In this document: positions 1 to 11,215 of the stretch, one piece after another
How the letters are laid out: every line of letters begins with the position of its first letter
How positions within the stretch are numbered: the stretch's first letter is position 1
Source: Daphnia pulex
Taxonomy: Eukaryota > Arthropoda > Branchiopoda > Diplostraca > Daphniidae
Assembly (NCBI RefSeq): GCF_021134715.1
Contig: NC_060023.1
Coordinates: 10,230,001 to 10,294,000, forward strand
DNA length: 64,000 nt
Reading direction: 5' to 3'
Translations under genes and position numbers: made by a program
Notes under the pieces: generated by a model
What the model saw: only the letters and a program-made list of their open reading frames with translations
Told to the model about the DNA's origin: nothing
Database searches by the model: none

Positions 1-1491
1 TCGATCTCTCTTCCAGTTCGCCGGAATCGAAAGAGTTTTATTCAAGATGCGAGCGTCGTAAGGTTTTTTCCGAGAACTTGGCATCAAAGAGTTCACGGTC
101 TATTTATTTATCGATGTTATTTCAACGTGAAATATTGAATTATTAATCCGTTCGAGTATGAACAGATGGCCTAGACGAGAGGCCAGTGTTTGACTAAAAA
201 CAACTCGACCTGGCTTACAATAGAAAAGGCGATGCTCCACTCTCGGATACATGCTGAATTATAAGTCAAATCAATTATTCACTTGTGCGACTATACCAGC
301 TGAATAAAACCCACCCCCACTGTCAGCTCCTAATAAAAAATTGAATTAAATTGTTGATCTTCTTTCCAAGGAAATAGTCTCTTTTAGTACCTTGTATACT
401 TAAAAGGCTACAAAACAAGACCCGGAAAAAATACCGCCAGCAGTTTTGGATTCCATCGGGGTAAAAGTTACACAATAACGGGAATACTCCGGGCGTCAAT
501 TTGCTGGCTGGATAATACAGAAAAATGGGTGAGCTGTAAGAGCGCTGTTATACGATGAAAAGATATCCCCCGGGGGGAAATCGTCCTAAATCAAATTTGT
601 GGCAAAAGAAATCTAAACGTTTTATACGCGCCCTTTAATGTAATTCAAATCATGTTCACACACTCTACGTTTGATACATTTCGTAACAGCAGATTGTTGG
701 GATATCGGATGTTTGACTAGGCGAAAAAAAAAAGTCTCGACTCGAATGCCATCCGCCACAAGTGAAAACCCTTGACATGCGTGAAATAGAGGGCTTTTGG
801 CGAGCTTAAGTGCATTTTGTCAGACGGGGTGACAAAGAAAAAGGAAGATCTCATCGTCAACGACTGACATTTCCAAATTGTTATTCTAAGAAACTGACTT
901 ACTTCAACATCACTGTCGTTTATTTTTGTAGTTATCCGATGGACGACTGCGAGCAGGTTGACAAAATGATGGAGCCCTACGATGAAAGACATGGCCATCA
1001 AAGAGCTGACTATCGATCCATCCGGATGACAACTCATTGGCTATAAATAAAAAAGGAAAAATCCACGCAATCATTGCAGAGATAAAACACAATGCAATTA
1101 AACGTCAGATTTTGATGGAAATAAGTTAAAGACGTTTCCACACTGCGTACCTTTGAATCAAAAGTCTGAAGAGTCCTGGAAGATCCCGATTTTTCGCAAA
1201 CCGAGAAGGATATCAGATTAAAACAACAAAAGAATAGGGAGGGGGGAGGAGGCAAGTGGCTGGTATAAGATTGACAATAGCTGGAAATAAATTAATGAGA
1301 AAGGCAGACGTGACTCAAAGAATGGCGGCCATGATCCCGGACATAAAATAAAAAAAAGGGGGGGACGAGCTTGCTGCCATATATAGACAACACACAAGAT
1401 TCAACTTTCCCTTTTCATTCGAAACAATTCAAATTTCAAGTATCATTTCCCGCTATATGGAAACTGCTGCTCTTATCAATAATTCAGGCTC

Positions 1492-1581
1492 TGACGTCAT
1501 TTTGATGGCCTTTCTTTTCAAAAGTCCCATATAAAACTGTTGGCTAGACGTTAAAAGCTCGGTCGTTCCACCGACGCCGAG
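1492..1581 (+). promoter_or_regulatory. Putative core promoter: CRE, TATA box, start-site hairpin
   Basis: A full CRE palindrome (TGACGTCA, 1492-1499) is followed 31 bases later by TATAAAA (1530-1536). About 22 bases after that comes a short inverted repeat (CTCGG at 1558-1562 with CCGAG at 1577-1581), where transcription would be expected to begin. The spacing suits a TATA-type RNA polymerase II promoter firing rightwards. No coding exon was recognised downstream, so the target could be a non-coding transcript or a gene whose first exon is untranslated. This is inference from motif spacing only. Confidence 0.25.
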
Positions 1582-4500
1582 AGACAGTGAATAATAACGT
1601 CTCTGAATATAACGCTGGTGTTATTATTCAGTTTCGTTCTCTATCTGCTGACTGCTGCTCAAACGACAGACATAAAAAGAAAACAACAAAAAAATCACGG
1701 CCGTTTCGTCTTTCAACTGGAAAACAAAAAAAAATATATTTATTGGGTCTTTTCTAGTTGAAGTGTTTCGACTATTACAACGCCAAGTCCTCCCGGAAGT
1801 TCATCCCCCCCCCCCACCAAAGTGACGAGTAAAACTCTCAGCCATTGGCTGTGGTGCCTTGCCAAAAGACACAAAAAATACGGAACAACAAATGCATCCG
1901 CTCCGTAAGATGGGCTAAAGGCGAGAGAAAGAACAAGAGTTAAACCGAGACTCTATTAAGAGCTATAGAGCTATAGACAATGTTCCGCTCAACTTTCAAA
2001 GTGGGTTTCGTGGGTGATCTCATCAAGCCCCCCTTATTGCAGATGAAGGTGACGAGCCGGAAGAATGTCCGCTGTGTGATCCATCCAGGCGGATATAACT
2101 CGGCCAGTCAAATATACCCCGGGGGGAGACTCTGCAGTGCGCAAAAAGACAAAAAAAAAGGGGGGAACTATCCAATCGGATTATATAGATGGCAGTATAG
2201 TATAAGACTCGTGGAAAAAAAAAGTCATTTGAAAAGCCAAGAAACGAGATGTCGGAAGCAATTTGGTTTGATGGTTGCGACAAATAAACGTCTTCGGACA
2301 TTTCCATGATGGGAATGTTCCACGTCGGATCCAATATAACCCCCGAAAGAAGAAGAATAAAAGAGCTATCGAGAGTAGTATCCATCCCGTGATGAAGAAA
2401 GCCGTTACACTTTGCTCGACGAGGAAATGAGTAGTAGCTATTTGCTGCTCGGGCCGGAAGGAAATGGAAGTAGCTAAGGGGGGAAAAAAATAAACGGGCT
2501 CGGAAGTTGATTGATGCGGACGTGCAGCAGCGCTATGTGTGTGTGCTTATGTTCCAAACTATACCATCTAGTTAATCTCTCACATAGACAAATAAACGCA
2601 TTTCAACCTGGTATAGCTAACCGCTGGGGAAATATGACTGACAAGTCATTTCGGAGAGAGTCTTGAGACAGTTGGACATTTAATGGACAAGTACACGTCT
2701 ACAGTGGAAAACAAGTTAGCTTAGATTACTTGGAAATGTCAAATGATTGGCCCAGAGTTTTGGCTACTCTCTCTGCGGCTGTCTTTCGGGAGAATCAACA
2801 ACCGAACCGAACGAATTCGGTCATCCACACAAAGTCCCGTGCGATGTGCAGGATTTCTCCTCACTACAGGAGCAGACCAGAAATCCCAAAAGGATTGGGT
2901 AGAAAAAGATGGACGACGACAGGGGCCGAGGTGCTGGACGTTTGGGGGGCGAATGACAGTCGAGAATATCAGTAAACAACTATACAAGACGTAAAAAGAT
3001 AAGAGAAGAAGAAGAAGAAAAAAAGGAATGAAAGAAACAGAGTGATGTGATCATGACGGATGAAAGCCTGATCGCCACAACCCAACTATACGGTCGTCGC
3101 TATCCTCTGCTGGCCTGGCACTGAACCAAATCAAAAAGGGAAGAAGAAGAAAAAAAACCTTAGACCGAAAAAAATAAAAGTTGGCTGGATACTAGACGTT
3201 CGCGATGGGTAGAGCAATCCAACTGATTGGTGGGACTTCCATATCCAGGCCCAGCAGACAATGAAAGTGCCAACTGCCTTGTCGACCGGGGCCATCATAT
3301 CATCCACGAATAACTGCCGAGCTAGCACACACACACACATTGGGTTCTATACAGCCTTCGGTGTATAGTTTCACATGAAAAGAAGGAAGAACACGTCGAG
3401 AAAAAAGTTCATGACGGCATACACACACAACTCGGTCATTGGATCGTGACGGACACGTCCGTCGTCTGCTGATCCAGTAGACGCTTCACCAACTTCTGTG
3501 TAGCTAATGCCACTAGTCAAGCTTATTCCGATAGCCTCCTGAACCGTGAAAGACACACACACCAAAAAAAGGGTTAATTTTAAAAAGGAACCTCAAATCA
3601 AAATTTTTTTGTTGAGTAAAACGTTCATTATTTTTTTCTTTTCAGTACACGATAAAAACATTCAACTGAACACTCCAGTTGTATTTTCAAATTTCTTGAT
3701 TTTTTATTTTCCTCTTTTTTTATTTTCGTAGGTTTTGTTGGTTTGAAATCATTTCAAATATCATGGCTTTATTATCATCTTTTTTTCTTTTTCTTATTTG
3801 CTTGATTTTCATTCTTTGTTTCATTTGTTATTCTTTTCTTTCTTCTTCTTCTTCTTCTTCGGGAGGAGGAGGAGGCGGTGTGTATGTGATGACAAAAGTT
3901 ATAATAACAACGTCAAGGGGGGAGGAGGATAGAAAAAAGTTATGCAAAACGAGGGGGAAAATTGAAAGATAAAAAAAAAAGTTTCATCATTCACTCACGG
4001 GAAATTCGTCATTTTCGAGGATCGAGTTGGGGTGGTTTTCTTGTGGGTTATCTCTTTGTTAAAAAATCAATCGACTTGTGTATATAAATTGTTTGCTTGT
4101 TTGTTTGTTATGTCGTTCTCTCTCGTTAATAAAAAAAAGACAGTTATTTGATTAGGAGAGAAGGGGAATCTTTAGAGCGTGAGAAAAAGAGAGACACTAC
4201 AGGTAAATAAATTCACTGCGAAATAAAAAAGAATAATTAATCAAACTCGTCTCTCTCTCTCTCATCTATATCATCGTAATCATGTGGAAGCTAATGAATA
4301 ATACACGAACACAACAAACAAACAGAGAAAATTGTCACGAGAGGCAAACTGGGGAGGGTTGGAGTGTGTGTGTTGGTGTGTGTGTGTGTAAAAAGTGAGT
4401 GGGAGGGGGGAGAATGAGAATTATAAGACGTCAGAAAAAAAAGTTTCGTTATTAATTGGATTATAATTCAACGAATCGGTAGAAACTGGCGAGAGAATCA

Positions 4501-6948
4501 ACGCGACTAGGACACAACTGGAGAGAATAGAGAGAGAGATAAAGATTTAGTTTAGACAGTGGGGAAAATAGGGTAATATAGTGTGTGTATCGGGAGTGGG
4601 GGGAGGGAGAATAAGCTTAATTATAATTTCAAATAAGATAAGCGAAATACAAGATTGAAAGGAGGAAAAAAAACAACACATTTTTTTCCGTTATTTATCA
4701 AGTCGGGAGTCAAGAGGGAGAGGGGGGCAAGGAGCGGGGCTAATTGTGGGCGGGGCAGGAGGAAGTTAGGTCAAAAAATGTACAATCAAAACGCAATTGG
4801 GCTCTCAATTATTTTTTTTTCTTCCAAAAGAGTTTCAACAATTTTTTGTTGGTTTTTACCTTGTGATTGAAATATCCTTCAGGTTTCGAAAAAAAAAATT
4901 ACATTTTTTTAAAGGGGATTTCTTAAAATTTTGTTTTTATGTTTTTTTTTTTTTTTTTTTTTGTTTTCTTTGCATCATCATCAATTATTTACTTCTTTTT
5001 TTCATAGAGTATAGTCAACGCTACCAAAAAGAGGTGACACATTTTTGGGGTGAGGGGCGTGAGTGAGTAGTGTGCGGACGTCCTGGGGGGGAGAGAGGGG
5101 GGGGGGGGCAACAACAACAAAAAGTGTGTACGTGAAAAAAGCAGCAGCAGCAAATTAAAAATACAAACAAAACTATCAATATCCAACCAGAGAGAGAGGA
5201 ATTCAAAAAAAAGGAGGAGACGGGGCTTAGGGTGGAAGAGAGTGAGAGAGAATTTAGTTTATCTAAAATCGTCGCCAAAAATGTTTCACACGCCCCCCAA
5301 AATATCCAGTGTGGAAATTTTAGAATAATGATAAAACTTCAGAGTTTTTGAGAGTTTTCTTTTTAATGGAGAATCTAAGTTAGTTAAACCGATGACACAA
5401 TTGTGAATGCGACCATAAGGCACCTTTTTTTTTTAAATTGAAATTTCCCTCTCTGACGCAAGGCTGAAAAATCCAACCCAAATAGAAAAGCCAAAAAAAA
5501 ATGTACTCGATGCCTCTCTCCTCCCAATTTCCAAACCCCCCTCCACAATTAGTGTAAATCATCAATCGAAAAAAATATCATCAAAACGAACAAACCCAAA
5601 ATTGAGAATAAAGAGGAAAAATAGATAATTCAACAAAGAAAAAAAAAAAAGAAAAAGAGGAAAACGACAGATTTAATTTAAGCCAGTAAAGTCGAATAAA
5701 TACGTCATCAACTTCTCGGCCTCTGCTGCCCCACCCTTTTCACAGCCTTCCGACCTCTAAAAAAACAATTTCTAAATCACGAAACATTCTTTTCTTTTCA
5801 AAGATTTTCTTGTGTTGTTGGCTTTCGTATATGATGTACAAGTAGGGGGAGTGGGGAGGGTATAAGAGAGTTAGTTGAGTGAGAGAAAGATTTTTGTTTT
5901 ACGTCACAATCGGATCGGATTGGATCGCCGAGCCGGAAATAAACTTTCCCCCTTCAAAATTCCCCCCCCCCCCATTCCAAAAAATGACGACAAACAAATT
6001 CCCAAAACATGTCACAACATGACAATATTATTATGTAGTATAATATACCGATAGTGTCGCAGGTTGAAAATTTAAAGTTACAACTTTCTTACATTTTTTC
6101 CGACATCGAAAACGATGGCGGGGGCAGATCCATTTCCAATTGAAAGAGAGAGAGAAAAAAAGGAGGGAAATTTGAAAATGACAGTCTTGAAAAGAATTCG
6201 AATTCGGAACACAATAATTTTCTTTTGAATCCATTCAATTGCGAATGTATTTTTATTGATCGATTTGTTTTTTGTTTTCTCCAAAAAGTGTTTTGAGTTT
6301 AAAAAGATACTGGTAACGCGTACTTAATCATTCCCTTCTCCCTTTCTCTCTAACTTTTACAGTATTTTTGTTTTTAAATTTTTTGCAAAATTCAAGATTT
6401 GCTTTGATCACGGCCGTAAATGTTTAACACGCAAGAGAACTGTTATCTTGTTCATCTCCAATTCAAAAAGTGTGGGGTAGGGGGGAAGCAAAAGAAAAAT
6501 GAATCCGGTAGTATACTATCAATTATTATTATTTACTAAATTTAATATTTTTTAAATTACGATTTCAGTTATTTTGGGAATTTTGAATGAAGGCGGACCC
6601 GACAACAATCATCTTTGACCTCCGAAAAAAAATGTGATCTCCCGTCCCAACTGAACCCAAATAGAAACATGTTACTGTTGAATTTTTTTTTCTTGCACAT
6701 CGAGGAGTAGGTAACGCAGTCGGGAAGAAAATTTTAATCAAAGGATTCAAACAAATATCACCTCTTAGGATAATGGTTTTTGAGAGGGGGGAAAAAAGGA
6801 AGAGGTTAGATTTGATGAGCGCTCGGCGAGTCGTTTTGGTGTGTGAGCGTCCGATTTTTGGACGATATCCAAAATCGTTGGTAATAATAATAACATTGTT
6901 CTTTTTGTTTTCGTTTGGTTGTTGTTTTTAAATGTACGTGTGAATTGG

Positions 6949-6983
6949 CTCTCTTTCTCTCTTTCTCTCTCTCTCTCTCTCTC
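6949..6983. repeat. CT microsatellite
   Basis: Interrupted CT-repeat tract just downstream of the MYPT stop codon on that gene's strand, so probably within its 3' UTR as a GA tract in the mRNA. Confidence 0.8.
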
Positions 6984-7059
6984 ACCCTCAACTTTCTTTT
7001 TTTATAGCTTCGTTCGCTTTTTTTCTTTTCTTATTTTTTTGTTTTTTTGTTTTTGTTTT

Positions 7060-10000
7060 TTACTTGGAGAGTTTGCTGATGACGCGGATGAGTGCTCCAT
7101 TCTCGTCGCGCATCTTGCCAATGTCCGAACGGAGCAGCTCCACCATCTTTTGGGATTCCTGCGGGAGAGAAAAGAAAAAATTTAATAAATAAGAATACGT
7201 TAAAAATGTAAATAATGGCAAAACAAAAAAGACTGGCTAGAAAACCAAAAAAAAAGATGGATATCGACAACGAATGGAAATATATACGACGACGTTAAAC
7301 TAAACTAAAAAAAAGGGCGATAAACATGACACAAAAAACAAATAACGTGCTTTTTTTTGCTGACATCTGTCTCTCATCAGCTGTTGAAATCGAGTTCCCA
7401 TGCGAATAAAATAATGGTTAAACGAAAAACAAAAAAACCCCTCCAGGAATTGGGTGGTGGAGGAGGAATACGGTGTTGCATAAGCGCGATGATTTATGTT
7501 GATGGCTGTTTTATGATTATGATGACGAATCCACACACACACAGACAGCACACGGACATGGCCATACAGGGAGGGCGAAACACGAGCGGATGAATGGATG
7601 GATGGAGATGGATTAATATTTTTTTAGAAACTAAATCTAAAGAATGCCGTTTTCAACTCTAAACGGCGAAAAAAAGTTAGTGCAACTTTCAGCCAAGGTG
7701 GAAGAGGAGGAGGAGGAGTTCTCGCAACTGGCCAAAACGTATCGCCCAGATGATTACGTGCACAAGTTTGGATTAAAGAAACACAATGAAGGAGGAGACG
7801 CCGAGGCCTCTAGCCAAGAAAAAAACTTTGGACCGAGGCTTCTTCTTTTTTATTTTCGCTACACACACACACACACACACACAATCTGTCCGTATGTGTT
7901 TGAGGTGTGTAATTAAAAATAAGGAAAGTTAAACCATACGGGAGGGATTGAGGGAGAGAGCTGGAGGAGGGAGGAGGAGCTCATGATATTTGCGTTCCCA
8001 TTCTCTTTTGATTTTTCGGGTAGGGGTTGGGGGTATTGTTTCGTGCGTGAATGGTGAGGAGGAGAGCGTTCCGTGTACCTATTTGCCGCCGATGTACGAC
8101 GAAGAAGACGAATTGGCAGAATTGGCGGAGGGCGAGTAATAAGGGGAGGAGGAGTTAGAGGAGGAAGAAGAAGAAGTGGATGCCAGAGCGGCGTTGGCCG
8201 TCAATTTGGAAACGACCCGCGTCAGGGCCCGATTCTCCGCCTTCAGCTTCTCATTTTCGGCCTTCAATTTTTGCAATTGCTAAAAAAAAAAGAAGAAAAA
8301 AAAAATCCCCCAAAAAGAAACAACAAAAGAACGTGAAATGTGTGGTGACAGCAACCGTTTCCCGTTCCTTCACAGGGAGGGGGGGGGGGACATGTCGTGG
8401 AGGAAATGTAGAGAAATCAGCGAGAGTGAAAAAAAAGAGATGGGATTGTGTTACAATCCAAACGCGGTGCCAAGAAAATTACAATAAGTAAAAAAGAAGA
8501 AGAAGAAGACCGGCTTCGCGTTACACGTAAACACACTGGCACACAAGAAGAAGAAGAAGAAGACACGGAACACGCAGGCACACGAACTCTTTTGTGTCTC
8601 AAAAAGAAATAAGAAATTCTCGCCTACATGTGCTAGATTTGTATCAAAGTATGGTGGGGGGTGAAATCTGAATAAAAAGCTTTGCATATTTCGTTGGAGG
8701 CGGAAAATAAAAAAGAATCGAGAAATGATGTGAATAACAAAAAATAAACAAGTCAAAAGATTCCCCCCTTTTGAAAAAATATCCAAATCCAACAAAATCC
8801 TTTTCTTATCCATCTCACAAAAAGGAAACAAATATCTGGAATAGAAAAAAAATGTAGAAATCAATAGTTACTCACTTTGAGCTCTTCTTCCATCTCGGAG
8901 AGCTTCCGCTCGAGGGCTCGGCGTTCGCGTTTCTCCGCCTCCGTCATGGCGTTGCGTGCATTACTCTGCTCACACACACACACGGGGCGACAAAAACATA
9001 TTTTTATTTTTACTTAAAAGTTATTTTTTTTTCCTATGATGTTGCATGATTTATTCAACGCATTGCGTGTGTGTGTTCGTACGGTCGTAAAGCCGGGACT
9101 TACCACTTGAAAGGCGTTGTCCAGCTGATCCTTGCATTTGGCCAACTCTTCGTGCGTGGACCGCAATCGATCGCGCAGCCGTTCGTTCTCCACTTGGCTC
9201 TCCTCCCATAACTGGAATTGACGTCACAATAAATAAATAAATAAATACGTTGGTAAATAGCATTTGATTCGATCAAGTTAGTTTTGTTTTTCTTTCTCTT
9301 TGAGGTTGATGATTTTTTCTCTCTCTCTCTCTCGTCTTGTTTACTTTTTTGTAATCAATGTCGCCGTTGGGAGTCATGGCGCCGGAAGCGACGGCGGCCG
9401 CTGCCGCTGCCATGGTGGGCTGTTGTTGCTGGGTCGTGATGGGCGTCGACGGTTGAGTGTTGGCGGCCGGCGCTTCGTCGCGCACATCGCTGATGGACGA
9501 GCCGAGTGAAGACGGTCGGGAGACTTGACGTGAACTGCTCCCTCGATCCGACAACGACTGCCAATACAACAAATAACAAAAACGTTAAAAAAGGAAAATA
9601 AATCAATCGATTGTTGGTCATCTTCTCCTTTCTGCTTTCGCGAAAAAAGAAAAGTGCCATCTTTGTCCGAAAAACAAGAAAGACGGTGACATCTGTGATA
9701 ACCGAGAAAGAGATATTAAGAGGAAAAAGATGATGACGTGGAACCCCGAAAAAAGTATTTAAAAAAAAAAAAGAGAGAGAAAAGGAGGCCACGTGAAATT
9801 GAAACCAACAGCCGCCAAAAGTGAACAGGCGGCCAAAGAATTGCGACCCCCAAGTCCACCAGGGTTTATTTCGGGACATCCCCCCCTCACTTCTGAGACT
9901 CTCGCAAACCCCCACCACACAAACAGCCACCGAGAAAAAATAGTGGGGAAATATGTTTCCTAGATCAAGATGGTGTGTGTATCACTACCACCGCAAGGCA

Positions 10001-11183
10001 GCCAACTTACATTTCCCATCTTCACATTCTGGACTCGAACCAGAAAATAGAAAAACCCCTACACACGACACATTTAATAAATGTCTCTAAATCTCAAAAA
10101 CTACTGTGACACATCGTGGGGGAGGTCGTCGTCGTCGTCGAATTTTCCTTTTTTTTTCCTTTCATGTACGCCCCCCCGCGCACTGGGCAACGAAAGACAT
10201 TTCCATTCCATTCCGCCTCCTCCGCCACGGCATCCGCATGCGCTGGCACGCAACACTTACGCTCCACGATCCGTATCCCACGTCAGATCCGCGATTGAAG
10301 GATCGCGAACGTGTCGGGAAATGACCGCCGCCTCCACCGCTGCTGCCACCGCCGCTGTTGCTGCTGCTGCTGCTTCCGCCCGGATAGAAAGAGGACGACA
10401 GCCGTGGGCTGGAAGAGGCTGATGAGGCCGGCGAGTAAGCCGATTTCGACGACGGGACGTAACGTGACGAGGACGTGGTCGTCGACAAGGCCAGAGCGCT
10501 CAACGTCGACGACGACAGCGGCGTCGAATAGGACGGGCTCGAGGAGCCGTACGGAACGCTACTACTCGAGCGAATTCCGGAATAGCGACTAGAAGAGTAA
10601 GATGAGCCGGAACCAAGACCACTCAGACTGCTGGGTATCCGGCCGCCTTTGTAACTTGAATAACTATTCGAATACATTTCGTTGGAGAAACTTTTTTATC
10701 TTCTTTTTTTCTCCTTTACGGACCCGAACCCCCACACTCGGCGGACAAAGTTAACTTTTCTCTTTGATGTAGATATTTCGGATTCCTAACGAATCTGTCG
10801 TCTTTCTTCTTCTTCTTCTTCTTCTTCTTGACTTCTTCTTTTCTTCCAGACCAAAGGAAAGAAAAAATAAAATTGAAACCAAAAATGAAACTAAATTGAA
10901 AAAGTAAAGAGATGGGAAGGAAAATGCAGAGAGAGAGAGGAACAAATGGAAGCCGACCGGGTCAAGGATCTTTTTTCCCTCGTGTCGCGCGCTTAAATTC
11001 GTCACCCCAAAAAATAAAAAAAATAAAAAAATGCTTTCTTCTTTCTATTTGATTTGAAAAACTAATCATTCTTTTTTTGTTTTCTTTTCTTTTCTGTTTG
11101 CGTTCGTTATTTTTCAAGGGGGACGAGAACACAATCGACGAATGAATGTCGGATGAATCGAGACGATAACTTGAGTTAAAAAG

Positions 11184-11215
<32 letters not shown>

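Larger units (their letters stand above)
1..7059. other. Left flank without a supported coding gene; likely MYPT 3' UTR in its right part
   Basis: No spliced reading frame with recognisable protein features was found on either strand. The right part (roughly 3.5-7.06 kb) is rich in T-runs, A-runs, CT and GT repeats and lies directly downstream of the MYPT stop codon on the minus strand, so it probably includes that gene's 3' UTR; the cleavage site cannot be fixed because many reverse-strand AATAAA-like words occur. The left part (1-3.5 kb) shows a CRE palindrome, a TATA-like box and a small hairpin near 1.49-1.58 kb, listed separately. Short open frames here have no domain or composition signal and look like chance. 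Confidence 0.6.

Noticed and set aside
8079..8279. Internal MYPT exon between 8876-8965 and 7060-7158
   Set aside because: It carries an in-frame TAG before any usable donor, so it cannot be passed through to the last exon.
9355..9930. Minus-strand 191-codon open frame
   Set aside because: Overlaps a verified MYPT exon in another frame and otherwise reads intron sequence rich in Phe/Ser from T-runs.
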